A stretch of DNA of 64,000 nucleotides from positions 1 to 64,000 of the forward strand of contig CANMSA010000004.1 of assembly GCA_947500385.1 (NCBI GenBank), in the 5' to 3' direction. Origin of the DNA: an uncultured Flavobacteriaceae bacterium. GTDB taxonomy: Bacteria > Bacteroidota > Bacteroidia > Flavobacteriales > Flavobacteriaceae. The notes beneath the pieces were generated by a model. That model made no database searches. It had not been told where the DNA came from and worked only from the letters and a program-made list of their open reading frames with translations. The translations under genes were made by a program, and so were the position numbers. Positions within the stretch are counted from its first letter, which is position 1. The number at the start of each line of letters is the position of its first letter. Below are positions 1 through 10,666 of this stretch, one piece after another.

Positions 1-588
1 ATGGTCGTTCCGGCCGCGTCTATAGACAAATCTTGGGTATCGGCCCCGCCGTCGTCGTCGATCCAACTGTAGGTGCCGCTGCCGTCCGTGGAAAGCACTT
101 GGCCATTCGTACCGCCCGTGGGCAGTTCTATTTCATTCGTTGGGTCGTTGTCGTTATCCGCAACCGAAATGGCACCTCCGCCATTGGAAAGTGTGACGTT
201 CGTTCCTGTTTGTGAGAGGGTCTGGATCTCGTTGGTCGCATCCGCATCCGCATCATCGACATCCACCGTTACCGATCCACCGTCGACCAAGGAGATGGTC
301 GTACCGGCCGCGTCGATCGAAAGGTCCTGGGTATCGGCCCCGCCGTCATCGTCGATCCAGCTATAGGTACCGCTGCCATCCGTGGAAAGCACTTGGCCAT
401 TGGTACCGCCTGCTGGTAATTCTATTTCGTTCGTCGAATCGTTGTCGTTATCCGCAACGGAGATCGCGCCGCCGCCATTGGAAAGGGTCACGTCCGTTCC
501 GGTCTGAGACAAGGTCTGGATTTCGTTGGTCGCATCTTCATCCGGATCTGTTGAATTCACGGTGTAGTTCCCGTTGCCATCATCGTTT
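1..588 (-). repeat. 294-bp tandem coding repeat
   Basis: Bases 1-294 and 295-588 are near-identical direct repeats within the truncated surface-protein gene, differing mostly at third codon positions. The array probably continues beyond the left edge. Confidence 0.75.
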
Positions 589-1259
589 ACCGTTACCGCA
601 CCAGTGCCCGCTATCACGGTTTCAGAAAGTTCCGAGAGGTCTACCGTGCTGGTGTTTCCATCCTCTAAAGTAAGAGTTAAAATTCGGGTCCCATCATCAT
701 AACTAAAATCTGTGATGGTCTGGTTATCCGATCCAATATCGGTCAAAGGAACAATCAAAGTTCCATTGGCGTCCTCGATTTCAAGGTTCGCACCCACCAC
801 TTCAAAACGGGTGTTGATTTCGTTAGAAGGGTCGCTATCGGCATCATCAACGTTCAGCGCAATAGTGTTTCCTCCCGTTATTCCTAGATTACCCGGGGTA
901 TTGTCAGTAGTCAATGTCTGACTGTCAGTGCCGATATCCACTAAGGGAACAGACAATGTGTTACCGTCACTATCTGTAAGCAGTAAGTCCGAACCAACCA
1001 CCTCAAATTGACTATTTGTCGTATTGGTATCCACCGCCGTTAGCTCCCAGGAATCACCATCCCAATAGTAAATAGTACCTGTATTCGTATTGACGTAGAT
1101 ATCCCCTGTATCAGCGCCTGCTGGGGTAATCATTCCTGCAGCTGTGACATCAGGGCCACTAAGTACCTCACAGTTACATTGGTCTTCCAACGTAACCGTG
1201 GTTTGTGAAAACGCAAACCCGGTCATTAGAAAAACTAAGACGACGATTATTTTTTTCAT
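1..1259 (-). CDS. Secreted repeat-rich surface protein, 3' part outside window
   Basis: The reading frame opens with ATG at 1259-1257 and runs off the left edge without a stop, so only the N-terminal ~419 residues are visible. Residues 1-19 form a clear signal peptide (MKKIIVVLVFLMTGFAFSQ), so the protein is exported. A short Cys pair (CNC) follows, then a 'GDIYVNTNTGTIYYWDGDSWE' type segment common in Bacteroidota surface proteins, then Asp/Thr/Gly-rich repeats. The last visible part repeats with a 98-residue period (294 bp at DNA level, positions 1-294 against 295-588). Each unit carries GGTNGQVLSTDGSGTYSWID and DxDxDxxNEI motifs. Function is unknown; a surface adhesin or collagen-like/tail-fibre-like stalk is plausible. 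No sorting domain can be assessed because the C-terminus is missing. Confidence 0.8.
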   Translation of the reverse strand, partial: MKKIIVVLVFLMTGFAFSQTTVTLEDQCNCEVLSGPDVTAAGMITPAGADTGDIYVNTNTGTIYYWDGDSWELTAVDTNTTNSQFEVVGSDLLLTDSDGNTLSVPLVDIGTDSQTLTTDNTPGNLGITGGNTIALNVDDADSDPSNEINTRFEVVGANLEIEDANGTLIVPLTDIGSDNQTITDFSYDDGTRILTLTLEDGNTSTVDLSELSETVIAGTGAVTVNDDGNGNYTVNSTDPDEDATNEIQTLSQTGTDVTLSNGGGAISVADNDNDSTNEIELPAGGTNGQVLSTDGSGTYSWIDDDGGADTQDLSIDAAGTTISLVDGGSVTVDVDDADADATNEIQTLSQTGTNVTLSNGGGAISVADNDNDPTNEIELPTGGTNGQVLSTDGSGTYSWIDDDGGADTQDLSIDAAGTT

Positions 1260-1894
1260 GATTACTCTTTTACTTTTTACTAAATGTCGTTTGTACAACC
1301 CGAAACGACTTTGCATCGGCCTCACACGGGCCGTTGGTATCTTTTAACTCTTAAAAAGCAGAATAGTATCACCGAGTTCAAAAAGAACAGTAATGGAAAG
1401 GACAACAGTTATCTCGGAAACATTGGTTTGCGCCCTATTTTTTTCCGCTAGGGAAAATTGGTAGAATTCGGTTAAGTTATTCATGCTTTGGGTTGTATCA
1501 AAACTGCGCAAAAAAGAACAGTCCTTTTACAGCATACAAAATTAACCTAAGTGCCAGCACTAGAAAATAAATGTTGTGTAGAGGTAAATTTCTACTGTAA
1601 AGCATCCAAAAGATGAGGTTTCGTCCATTTTAATAGTCCATGAAAACCAACGCAAACTATGGGTAAAATTTGAAAATCAAACGCAACAACTGTAGGAAAA
1701 ATAATAAAAACAAGCACTAGAAATGAACAAAATCTTCTCATTTTTAATCATTTATTTGGGAGCGTAGGGTAGGTTGAAATTGTTAAATAGTACGCTAGCA
1801 TTGGGGGTATTTTTCTAGTAAGCTCAAAAAGTTCCAGTAACGGGTTCTATTTTGTAGCGTTTTTTGAAGAGGATTTATTTGCCTTAACTTGCGA
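1260..1894. other. 635-bp intergenic region, no gene seen
   Basis: This AT-rich stretch separates two minus-strand surface-protein genes. It should hold the promoter of the left-hand gene and the end of the 1557-residue gene. A minus-strand TAnnTTTG-like box (CAAAATTA on the plus strand near 1536) has no matching TTG at the right distance, so no promoter is called. No hairpin with a T-tract is obvious after the stop at 1895. Only very short open frames occur. Confidence 0.6.
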
Positions 1895-4800
1895 CTAGTC
1901 CTTTTTTACCCGGTAGGTAATCCGTCTATTGGTAATGACACTTGTGACTCTTACTAGCAATTCAGCTTCGGTAGAGACTACGGCCGCGCAAGAAGTTGCC
2001 GAGCTGCTAACCACAACCCGATATTGATTTTGGTTATCGGCTTCCTGCACATTGAGCACGGCAAGCGTATTCGTGCCAGCGCCGATATATCGGACCCCGT
2101 CATCGATAAGGTTCGACCAGCTGGTACCCCCATTGGTGCTTTCCTGCCATTGGTAGGTATCGGCATTGTTCCATGCCGTCGTAAAAGTAGCCTGGTTCCC
2201 AACGAAAGCCGTTTGATCCGTAGGCTGTGTGATCGCCGTAACTTCCGGGATATCGGATATCGTAAAGTCACCTAAATCTATTGGACATGAGTCATCTCCC
2301 CAGCGCACCCATAAATCGTACGTTCCCGAACTCATAGAAGCATAAGAGACAGAACCGATAGCATCTGCCACCCTTGCCTGATAGGATACTTGATCATCAA
2401 GACTAAACTCAATACCGGATCTCTCGGGATGGTCGGGAAAGGTAAAAGTTATGATTCCATTATCCAAACCGCAAGTCGCATCAGTAACCGAAACCGTTGC
2501 AGCTGCTATGGTCTCTACCTCTACACTTACCGTATCAGAGTCCTGACATCCATTGGAATCGGTCACGGTTACCGTGTAATCAATCGTAATATCCTGGTTA
2601 GGGTCTCCCGCTGGGGTAAACGTAATACTTGGGGTCGTTTGGCCTGTATTCCATAAATAGGTATAACCCGCAGTACCTCCGGTTGCGGACGCTGTCAAGG
2701 TCACAGATTCTCCCGTACATATTTGTTGATTAGAACCCGCATTGACCGAGGGTTCAGATACTGATAGTGTTACCTGGTCAGATATTTCGCTGCTACATAC
2801 ATATGCATTGTTGACCACTAAAACCCTGTATTGATTTCCATTATCCGTTAACGTGGCTGCCGTTATTGCAAGGGTAGTCGATGTGGTTCCGTTGTGGATT
2901 CCGGCATCGATTAGATCAACCCAATTGGTACCATTAAACTGTTGCCATTGAAACGTATTTGCATTCGAGGCATTCACCGTAAAAGTGGTATCTCCTCCCG
3001 GACAGACCGCCCTGTTAGAAGGTTGCGTGGTGATAGAAGGGGCCAAACCTGCCTCTTGAAAATCATACACGGCATTATTATCTGCATCTGTGGGAGTACT
3101 ATACCCTCCTTGCCCAGTAACTAATCCGTTGGCATCTACGGATACGGGAGAAGTACCTAAAATACCGTCGCCATCTGGATCGGTAAAGCCAGCTTCCAAT
3201 GTATCCGCACAACCGTCACCATCACTATCTAAATCCAATTCATCTGTAAGGCTATCCGCATCGGTATTCACAGCACATTCTTGAACCAAACTAGTAATGC
3301 TTCCTTGCATAAAAGTAGATCCCGACACTGCTTGGCCTAGGATAAAACTGTTGGTAGGGTTCCATGAAACCGGATTTGCAGTTAATCCATTTGTAAAGAC
3401 CATTGGCTCTAGGGGGCCATTTAATGTTTTAGACCCGAACAATTCAAGGTTGCCATTTGAATCAACTATAATTCGAATCAAAGGCGTTTCGGGATTGGCA
3501 GGAGTTGTCCATGTAATTTGCCAAACTTGATTTATTCCTCCTGCGCCATAATACGTACCATCCGCAAATTCAACATTCCTTAACGCAGAGTAAAAATTAA
3601 TTTCTGCAGAGGTCAATTGGGTGCCATTGACACTTAAATTAAAACTGTTATCAATTCTTGTAACATCAAAAACAAAACCATTTGAATTGTTATTCAATGA
3701 AAATGAAGCAGTGTTCCCACCGGTGATCGAATAATCAAAAGACTCAAAAAAACAACCTTCATCAGTATCAAGAATCCCATCATTATCATCATCTAGATCT
3801 ACTATATCGGGTACATTATCATTATCCGTGTCAATACAGGCGTTTACACCAGCGTTCTGAAAATGCGTACTTGGTGTTCCATAAGGGGCTCCAACCACTA
3901 ATCCGTTCGCATCGACCGAGGGTGCTCCCGTTCCATAAATACCATCATCATCGGGGTCTATAAAGCCTGCTTCTATGACATCGTTACAACCGTCGCCGTC
4001 ACTATCCGCATCTAAATAATCATAGTCCCCATCCCCATCGGTGTCAGTGGTACAAGCGACGAAACTACTCGCATCTTTTCCAAAAACAAAAAGTTTTCCG
4101 TCTCCGGCATCATTACTACCATGATTATCATATAGCCTTATTTTAGAAACATTCGCCCCCATCGGAGCCAAAGAGCTCAAAGGGATCAATGCTATTCCCA
4201 AACCTTCTGTACCTCCTCCAAGCCTGTCTATTACCACACCTGTGTTAATATAATCCGAGGTATTTATCGTTAACTGACTTGCCAAGGCATCGCCATTCAC
4301 GTCAAAAGCTTCAATTCTAAAACTGTTATTGAGGTTTCTTTCCGATAACACAACAAAATTCTCCCCATTCACAAAAATCGGATCAATATAGCCAAGTTCC
4401 CAATAGGCAGTGGTACCGCCAAATGTACTTACTAAATTCTGCATCCAGTTCATATCCGCGGATTGGAACAAGGGCAAAATTTCCGCATTCCAATCGGGGG
4501 AAGTGGTATAATCTATGAGTTCTGTACCATGTTGCAGACTTGTCGCATCATTGCTACCAATAGATAAGGTTTCAAAATTGGAATCATAGGAATCTGGATA
4601 AATAAACTCAGAATAGGTTTCCCCGTTAAAAGTGATACTATTTAAGGTAACCGGTCCCCCAGCACTTCCCGTAATACTAAAGGTTGCTGTAGGGATTGGG
4701 CCAGTGATAGGATACGCTTCAAAACCACATTCTATATAATCTTCTATTCCATCATTATCATCGTCTAAATCAACGTGATCACCTATTCCGTCCAAATCAG

Positions 4801-6568
4801 CATCTAGAAAGGGCAAAACCGTAAGAACCCCCGAAGTATCACCAGATAAGGGAATGTTCTGATCATTGGAAACATCGGCCGCAGAGAGTGTATTGGTATA
4901 GCTTCCATCTGCATTTACGACTACAGAAAAGGTAAAAGAACAGGTAGAACCTGCCGGAATATTAGCTCCAGAAATCATAAAACTGCTAGATCCGGGGACC
5001 GCGGTCATTGTTCCCCCACATATTGAATTGGCATTGGGTACGGGTGCAAGTGTCATTCCTGACGGAAGATAATCTGTAAGTACAAAATTGGTCAAGGATA
5101 CCCCGTTTGAAGGATTGTTCACTGTTAAGGTCACCAAAGACTCTCCGTCTTCATAAATTGTAGACGGGCTAAATGTTTTGCTTGACACTGCCGGAAAGGC
5201 AATTTCATTCGAAGTTACAAAGACTCCGCCCCAAACTCCTTCACTACTACTGCCCAATACCACATCCATATCGGTTGCCGAATTAGGAACCAATCCTGTA
5301 ACATCAAAAACATCAATATCAATGCCCCAATTGTACGTTTCTACGGGATTCCTTCCTCCAACATCGATTCCATACTCCGAAATAGTTCCGTTTAAGGTAT
5401 TATCTGCTGGGTTTAAGGCATTTGAAAGTGCTGTCCCATTAATGCTTAAAAAATCACCTGTTAGATCGGCTTCCCCATCAAAGGCAAAATAACCTGCAGC
5501 AGTATCAAAGCTTCCGGAGGATGGCGTTAACAAACCGTTAATGGTAAAGGAATCGTTGTCACCGAAACCAAAAAACTGAAAACCATCCCAAACAGCAATA
5601 TTTCTAGATTTTTCGGTAGGGTCTTCATAGACAATAACCATCGTCCAACCTCCAAAAGGCCCAGTAAAACCACTTCCTGTGACCAAAGCAATATCGGCTA
5701 CAACATATTCACCACTTCCTGCCGCCTGCACGATGCCGGTCACATCGGCATGGGCCATAAAAGAGTTCCAACCTCCAAAACGGGTAGCTTCTACATTACG
5801 AACACTAGCGTTTACGGTGGTATACGCAGCAGCTCCCGGCTGCTTTAATTTTACTTGGTCAATAGTTAAGCCCGTAGGGTTGGTTATGCCTCCAAATCGA
5901 CTTTTATAGGCACCACCCCAATATAGGCCTGCCCAAGCTACCGTAGCACCGGGAGGTATCGTTATGGTACTGCCACTAGAGTTATCGGTCCCCGTATCGC
6001 TATCTACATCAACATAGCCCATAGTGACTCCATTATTAGTTACTGGAGTTACAGGACAACCCGAAACACATTCTACATTCGTATTTCCACGCATAATGAA
6101 ATTACCAGTTATATTCCTGGCTTCCCGTTCTTCATAAGGTCTTGTATTATTATTCGCCCCAAGACTAAAATATACAGCACTGGAGGCGCCTCCTGTAAGG
6201 TCTGTGTCGAGTATTAGGACGCCATCATCGTATACCCGTACATAGGATGTACCATTCCAACCATCCCCGAAGTCATCCTGTAGAAATAGGATATAACCTG
6301 CGTCATCTGGAACTCCGGCAAATGTCGCAGGACTCCCTAAATTGTTATAGGCGGTATTTGAAGCTCCTGTGAAACAATCAGCCGGGTTGCAAATAGCTGT
6401 TCCTATCTGATTCACATCTGGATCGTATAGGGTGACTCTGTTTTCCGAAGACCAACTCCCCCAACTTACTTCAATAGTAATGGTAGATTGTCCAAAAGCC
6501 GAAGCACTGAGACAAAGGAGTAAGATAAGTGTAAATTCCTTGTAGTATTTTAGATTTACAGGTAACAT
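1895..6568 (-). CDS. Large secreted multidomain surface protein (DUF11-like, TSP3-type and Ig-like domains)
   Basis: About 1557 residues. An upstream in-frame TTG at 6595 exists, but ATG at 6568 gives a compact signal peptide ending [12 protein letters not shown], so that start is chosen. In order: an N-terminal beta domain (~30-140), a region with an AWAGLYWGG motif typical of Flavobacteria surface proteins (~190-450), a DUF11-like domain with TVNNPSNG and LPSGM (~465-590), acidic DxDxDGxxD calcium-binding repeats split by two beta-rich inserts (~595-1180), Ig-like segments ([17 protein letters not shown], ~1190-1275) and a C-terminal module (~1275-1557) shared with the next gene. It ends in a basic tail, [14 protein letters not shown], not a recognisable type A or B T9SS domain. 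Probably a cell-surface adhesin; ligand unknown. Confidence 0.85.
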   Translation of the reverse strand: MLPVNLKYYKEFTLILLLCLSASAFGQSTITIEVSWGSWSSENRVTLYDPDVNQIGTAICNPADCFTGASNTAYNNLGSPATFAGVPDDAGYILFLQDDFGDGWNGTSYVRVYDDGVLILDTDLTGGASSAVYFSLGANNNTRPYEEREARNITGNFIMRGNTNVECVSGCPVTPVTNNGVTMGYVDVDSDTGTDNSSGSTITIPPGATVAWAGLYWGGAYKSRFGGITNPTGLTIDQVKLKQPGAAAYTTVNASVRNVEATRFGGWNSFMAHADVTGIVQAAGSGEYVVADIALVTGSGFTGPFGGWTMVIVYEDPTEKSRNIAVWDGFQFFGFGDNDSFTINGLLTPSSGSFDTAAGYFAFDGEADLTGDFLSINGTALSNALNPADNTLNGTISEYGIDVGGRNPVETYNWGIDIDVFDVTGLVPNSATDMDVVLGSSSEGVWGGVFVTSNEIAFPAVSSKTFSPSTIYEDGESLVTLTVNNPSNGVSLTNFVLTDYLPSGMTLAPVPNANSICGGTMTAVPGSSSFMISGANIPAGSTCSFTFSVVVNADGSYTNTLSAADVSNDQNIPLSGDTSGVLTVLPFLDADLDGIGDHVDLDDDNDGIEDYIECGFEAYPITGPIPTATFSITGSAGGPVTLNSITFNGETYSEFIYPDSYDSNFETLSIGSNDATSLQHGTELIDYTTSPDWNAEILPLFQSADMNWMQNLVSTFGGTTAYWELGYIDPIFVNGENFVVLSERNLNNSFRIEAFDVNGDALASQLTINTSDYINTGVVIDRLGGGTEGLGIALIPLSSLAPMGANVSKIRLYDNHGSNDAGDGKLFVFGKDASSFVACTTDTDGDGDYDYLDADSDGDGCNDVIEAGFIDPDDDGIYGTGAPSVDANGLVVGAPYGTPSTHFQNAGVNACIDTDNDNVPDIVDLDDDNDGILDTDEGCFFESFDYSITGGNTASFSLNNNSNGFVFDVTRIDNSFNLSVNGTQLTSAEINFYSALRNVEFADGTYYGAGGINQVWQITWTTPANPETPLIRIIVDSNGNLELFGSKTLNGPLEPMVFTNGLTANPVSWNPTNSFILGQAVSGSTFMQGSITSLVQECAVNTDADSLTDELDLDSDGDGCADTLEAGFTDPDGDGILGTSPVSVDANGLVTGQGGYSTPTDADNNAVYDFQEAGLAPSITTQPSNRAVCPGGDTTFTVNASNANTFQWQQFNGTNWVDLIDAGIHNGTTSTTLAITAATLTDNGNQYRVLVVNNAYVCSSEISDQVTLSVSEPSVNAGSNQQICTGESVTLTASATGGTAGYTYLWNTGQTTPSITFTPAGDPNQDITIDYTVTVTDSNGCQDSDTVSVEVETIAAATVSVTDATCGLDNGIITFTFPDHPERSGIEFSLDDQVSYQARVADAIGSVSYASMSSGTYDLWVRWGDDSCPIDLGDFTISDIPEVTAITQPTDQTAFVGNQATFTTAWNNADTYQWQESTNGGTSWSNLIDDGVRYIGAGTNTLAVLNVQEADNQNQYRVVVSSSATSCAAVVSTEAELLVRVTSVITNRRITYRVKKD

Positions 6569-6840
6569 TAGGTTGACTTGGGATTCTATTTTCAAAAATA
6601 AGGCAACCTACTATGTTAGTCTAAATTATGTTGTGTACTCCCCAATTAGCTCTATGAAGCACTCTAAATGTGCTGTTTGCATGAATCAATCATCATTAAA
6701 AGCGTATGATATAATAGGATTCGTATACAACTATCCTCTGTTGAAGCAAGCTGTAAATAGCTATATTCTTCATCCCCATTCAAGTTTATGTCCGTAAAAT
6801 ATGTGAAACAAACTTTCAACCCTGGTTGATCTCCCAAAAA

Positions 6841-7692
6841 TCAGTTTTTATTGACCCGGTACGTAATTCGTCGGTTCGTAATAACACTTGCAACTCTCAC
6901 CAGTAATTCAACCTCTGTAGAAATTATAGTGGTACAAGATGTTCCCGAGTTGCTTACCAAAACCCGGTATTGATTTTGATTGTCCGCTTGCTGTACACCG
7001 AGTACCGCAAGGGTATTGGTACCGGCCCCAATATACCGGATACCGTCATCCGTAAGATTAGACCAACTGGCACCGCCATCCGTACTTTCCTGCCACTGGT
7101 ACGTATCGGCATTGTTCCATGACGTTGTAAAGGTGGCCTGGTTTCCAACCAGCACAGTTTGGTCGGTAGGTTGTGTATTGGCCGTAACCTCCGGAATATC
7201 CGATATGCTAAAGGTTCCCAAATCTATAGGACAGGAGTTATCGCCCCAACGTACCCAAAGGTCATAACTCCCTGCGCTTAATCCGTTATAGGTTACCGAG
7301 CCACTATTATCGGCAACAGTTGATTCGTAACTCGCTTGATCATCAAGACTGAACTCGATTCCCGTTCGTTGGGGATGGTTTGGAAATGTAAAGGTAATCG
7401 CGCCATTGTTCAGGTTGCAACTAGCGTCCGTAACGGACACACTTGCCGATGGTATAGTCTCTACTTCCACACTGACCGTATCACTATCCTGACAGCCATT
7501 CGAATCGGTCACTGTAACGGTATAGTCAATTGTAATGTCCTGGGTGGGGTCTCCGGCGGGGGTAAAGGTAATCGTTGCAGTGGTTTGCCCTGTATTCCAT
7601 AAATAGGTATAACCTGCGGTACCTCCCGACACGTTGGCTGTGAGCGTTACCGATTCCCCCGTGCAAATCTGCTGATTCGACCCTGCATTGGC
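6841..7692 (-). repeat. Second copy of a shared ~850-bp 3' gene module
   Basis: This segment (~284 codons to the stop) is closely similar at DNA and protein level to 1895-2742. Both copies encode an [18 protein letters not shown] domain, a SprB-repeat-like domain, an Ig-like domain with [10 protein letters not shown], and the basic tail. A duplication or gene-conversion event is inferred. Confidence 0.7.
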
Positions 7693-10458
7693 GGTCATCG
7701 AAGCAACCGTAATCGTTTGTTCGACGTCAGTGGTATTTCCAGCAGCATCGGTCACTCGATAGGTTCTTGTAATTATTTCAGGGTTGGAACCTCCGTCGCT
7801 CACATCACTCACGAAACTTACCGTCGGGCCGGTGGTACAGTTGTCGGCCTCATCGGTTACCACAGATATGTCAGCTGCCGGAATATCGCTTGTACAATAC
7901 ACGGTGACGGGTGCGGGGTCGCTCGCTGTTGGATCTTCGTTATCTGTTACTATCACATCAAAACTATAAGTACCTGTATTACCAAAAGCATCGGTGGTTT
8001 CAAAGGTATTGGTCGTCGTACCCAAGGGAAACGTCGCCCCGGAAGCTAGTCCGGCTGTTTGGGTAAGTGTAAAACTTGCTGCGGGACACGCACCAGACCC
8101 AGAGGTATCTGCCACCTTTAGTCCTGGAATAGTGAGCCTATCCAATCGCGCTCTATCGGTCGCATTGCTGTTTGTTTCAAAATCGAAACGCACCCTATAA
8201 TTACCTGTTGCGGTAATAGCAATAGCTTCAGTTTCCGCAACATTGGAGGCATACACTTCCGTAAAGATAGTTGTCGCCGTACCTGCTTCATCCACCAAGC
8301 TTACCGTGATACGATTATTATTACGTACCCGATCGATTCGATGCGTAAAGGTCAATTGTCCATTTCCATTCAAATATACCAACGGACTGATCAAGGTTCT
8401 AGGACCACTACTGATCAAGTTACTGGTACGCATACTTTTGGTGTCCACTAGGGGATTGTTCGTAGAGAGTGTGGTTCCGGAAAACTGCCAACATTCATTG
8501 ATCATGGCGGCCCTATCGGCCGCTTCAAATTCCCCTACTACAGGGTAGGTACCATCTCCTGCAGCACAATTATCAGTTATGGTAGGTATGGCATAGGTAA
8601 CGACCGCATCACAGGAACTACCGTCTGTATTCACCGATATATTTGATGGTCCCGATACAATAGGGTCCTCATCGTCGGTCACCGTTACCGTGAAACTACA
8701 GGTATCGGTATTTCCTGCAGCATCGGTAGCGGTATAAACAACCGTGGTTGTTCCGGGCAAAAATAGGTCTCCCGAATTATAGTTATTGGTGGTAAGGCTT
8801 ACCGCCCCACAATTATCGGACACCGTGGGTGCGGTCCATGTAACTAGTGCGCCGCAACTTCCGGTATCATTCGAAACGACAATATTTGTCGGACAAGCTG
8901 CTATCACCGGATCGGTGGTATCATTGACCGTAATAGTCTGTACCACATCAATACTATTACCGGTCGCATCGGTAACCCTATAAGTTCTTGAAATAGTTTC
9001 AGGATTACTACCACCATCACTCACATCACCTATAAAGGTAACTGTGGGATTCGTTGTGCAGTTATCGGCTTCATCGGTAACAACGGTAACATCCGCGGAA
9101 GGCACATCTGCACTACAATTCACGGTCAAAGTACTTGGGTTACTGGCCGTGGGATTTGTTTTGTCTATCGTAATGGCAGTGGTGGCAGAAACATTTACCA
9201 CCGGATCGCCTGCAGTTCCTCCAAATTCTACAATGTATCCTTGAGGGGCGTATGCTCCTCCTCCACCTACATTCGGTAAATCGTTCCATGATCCCGGGAT
9301 TCCAATTGAACTATCGGTAATATGGGCAAAGTTCTCTTGCCCAGGGGTACTTGGACCATCAGGATAGTCGTTGGGTTCATTGTTATTCCAAAAGGCAAAT
9401 GTAAGTTCTGTTCCACCAACACCACCACTCCAAAAAGAAGTGCCTGCTTCCGGTCCGGTCACCCATTGCCAGTCTCCTTCCGTTGTGTCATCATTTGCAC
9501 CGATCCACCCAACTCCGGTAGCCTGCGACCCTGAAAAATCGGCTTCCGCCTGTGAAGTTAAAGTGGCCAGATACCCCTGCAATCCATAATAGGTTCTTAA
9601 CGCCGCCGCGTCTCGCGCATCGGTCCAAGTGATACCGGGATCTGCGACGAACTCATAGTAGTGGCCTGAAGAGGGTAAGAAATTGGGGTCGCCCATGGTG
9701 ATAGAAAAGCCTCTACTCCCAGACGGACTCGCAGCACTGCTGGCAAATACTACTGCACTGATGGCATTTTCAAATTCCGCTAAAGTTGCTGGTCCGGTAA
9801 GGGTAAGTTTTCCTTCCGAGGCACTCCATATGGTCGTGATGCTCGGATGAGCTCCCGTTAAGGTAAGCGTGTCTTCACCATTAACATACCCTGAAGAAAT
9901 TTGAATGGCCACTTCATCGGCCGTTGTGTCATCAGGATCAGTGATACTGATGGTTTCCACTACCGGGATTGTAGTGCCTGGGCAATACTCTTGGTCTCCT
10001 GTAGCGGTCAATACCGGTGGATCATTTGAAGAAGGGGCGATACCTGAGTACGCCACCAAGGTTGTGTTCGCAGAGGAGGAACAGAAAAATTCATTGACCA
10101 TAATCCGAATCTGACCTGTAATCGGCGCAGTAAAAGAAATCTCTGATTGTAATCCGCAAAAGTCATCATTATAGTCAACGAGGACGCCTGCAGCAGTGTA
10201 AGCCGTTAGTTGCGTATCCCAAGAAGCAATTCCGCAAACGCTTACGGTATAAGTTCCCCCGTTCACCACATTCATCTGGAAATACTCCCCAGCCGTGATG
10301 CTTGTAGTTTGCTGTGTCGCCGCAGTGGGTGAAACCACCACAGAAGAATTTGTACCCCCAAACGAACATTGGCCGTGTATTTTAGTACCCAGCAATAACA
10401 GGCATAAAAAAACAAATAGCTTTCGCAGTTTAATCTGTATTTCGAGCGTAGGAGGCAT
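6841..10458 (-). CDS. Large secreted surface protein with C-type lectin and HYR domains
   Basis: 1205 residues; start ATG at 10458 is followed by a signal peptide ending KIHGQ (residue 30). Domains in order: a pre-peptidase-like beta domain (~31-140), a cadherin/VCBS-like segment (~148-260), a C-type lectin domain (~265-414) with the EPN motif at 361-363 and WND at 391-393 (calcium and sugar-binding signature), then several HYR domains (~430-920), one interrupted by a ~140-residue beta-rich insert. Residues ~922-1205 match the C-terminal module of the 1895-6568 gene, including the terminal [14 protein letters not shown] tail. Likely surface-displayed and carbohydrate-binding; the export route is inferred to be T9SS but no standard sorting domain is present. 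Confidence 0.85.
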   Translation of the reverse strand: MPPTLEIQIKLRKLFVFLCLLLLGTKIHGQCSFGGTNSSVVVSPTAATQQTTSITAGEYFQMNVVNGGTYTVSVCGIASWDTQLTAYTAAGVLVDYNDDFCGLQSEISFTAPITGQIRIMVNEFFCSSSANTTLVAYSGIAPSSNDPPVLTATGDQEYCPGTTIPVVETISITDPDDTTADEVAIQISSGYVNGEDTLTLTGAHPSITTIWSASEGKLTLTGPATLAEFENAISAVVFASSAASPSGSRGFSITMGDPNFLPSSGHYYEFVADPGITWTDARDAAALRTYYGLQGYLATLTSQAEADFSGSQATGVGWIGANDDTTEGDWQWVTGPEAGTSFWSGGVGGTELTFAFWNNNEPNDYPDGPSTPGQENFAHITDSSIGIPGSWNDLPNVGGGGAYAPQGYIVEFGGTAGDPVVNVSATTAITIDKTNPTASNPSTLTVNCSADVPSADVTVVTDEADNCTTNPTVTFIGDVSDGGSNPETISRTYRVTDATGNSIDVVQTITVNDTTDPVIAACPTNIVVSNDTGSCGALVTWTAPTVSDNCGAVSLTTNNYNSGDLFLPGTTTVVYTATDAAGNTDTCSFTVTVTDDEDPIVSGPSNISVNTDGSSCDAVVTYAIPTITDNCAAGDGTYPVVGEFEAADRAAMINECWQFSGTTLSTNNPLVDTKSMRTSNLISSGPRTLISPLVYLNGNGQLTFTHRIDRVRNNNRITVSLVDEAGTATTIFTEVYASNVAETEAIAITATGNYRVRFDFETNSNATDRARLDRLTIPGLKVADTSGSGACPAASFTLTQTAGLASGATFPLGTTTNTFETTDAFGNTGTYSFDVIVTDNEDPTASDPAPVTVYCTSDIPAADISVVTDEADNCTTGPTVSFVSDVSDGGSNPEIITRTYRVTDAAGNTTDVEQTITVASMTANAGSNQQICTGESVTLTANVSGGTAGYTYLWNTGQTTATITFTPAGDPTQDITIDYTVTVTDSNGCQDSDTVSVEVETIPSASVSVTDASCNLNNGAITFTFPNHPQRTGIEFSLDDQASYESTVADNSGSVTYNGLSAGSYDLWVRWGDNSCPIDLGTFSISDIPEVTANTQPTDQTVLVGNQATFTTSWNNADTYQWQESTDGGASWSNLTDDGIRYIGAGTNTLAVLGVQQADNQNQYRVLVSNSGTSCTTIISTEVELLVRVASVITNRRITYRVNKN

Positions 10459-10614
10459 TGACGAATTACTTATTAAACACTAAAGGTAGTGTTAAGCCCA
10501 ACCCGGCACCAATATTTGTTGTGTAAGGAGTTAAAAGGATGCATGAACTGACAAAAAACCCATGTTTAGGTTTTTAACTACGCGGTTCGTAGGATACACT
10601 GGAAGGGACTACAA

Positions 10615-10646
10615 AAAAAGCAGCTATCATGGAATAGCTGCTTTTT
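10615..10646 (-). terminator. Intrinsic terminator of the T9SS substrate/PorP/OmpA operon
   Basis: A 13-bp perfect stem (AAAAAGCAGCTAT with its complement, 10615-10627 and 10634-10646) closes a 6-nt loop 20 bases after the OmpA-family stop. On the minus strand it ends in a U-rich run. Confidence 0.85.
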
Positions 10647-10666
10647 AAAAAGAAAACTTTATTTTT

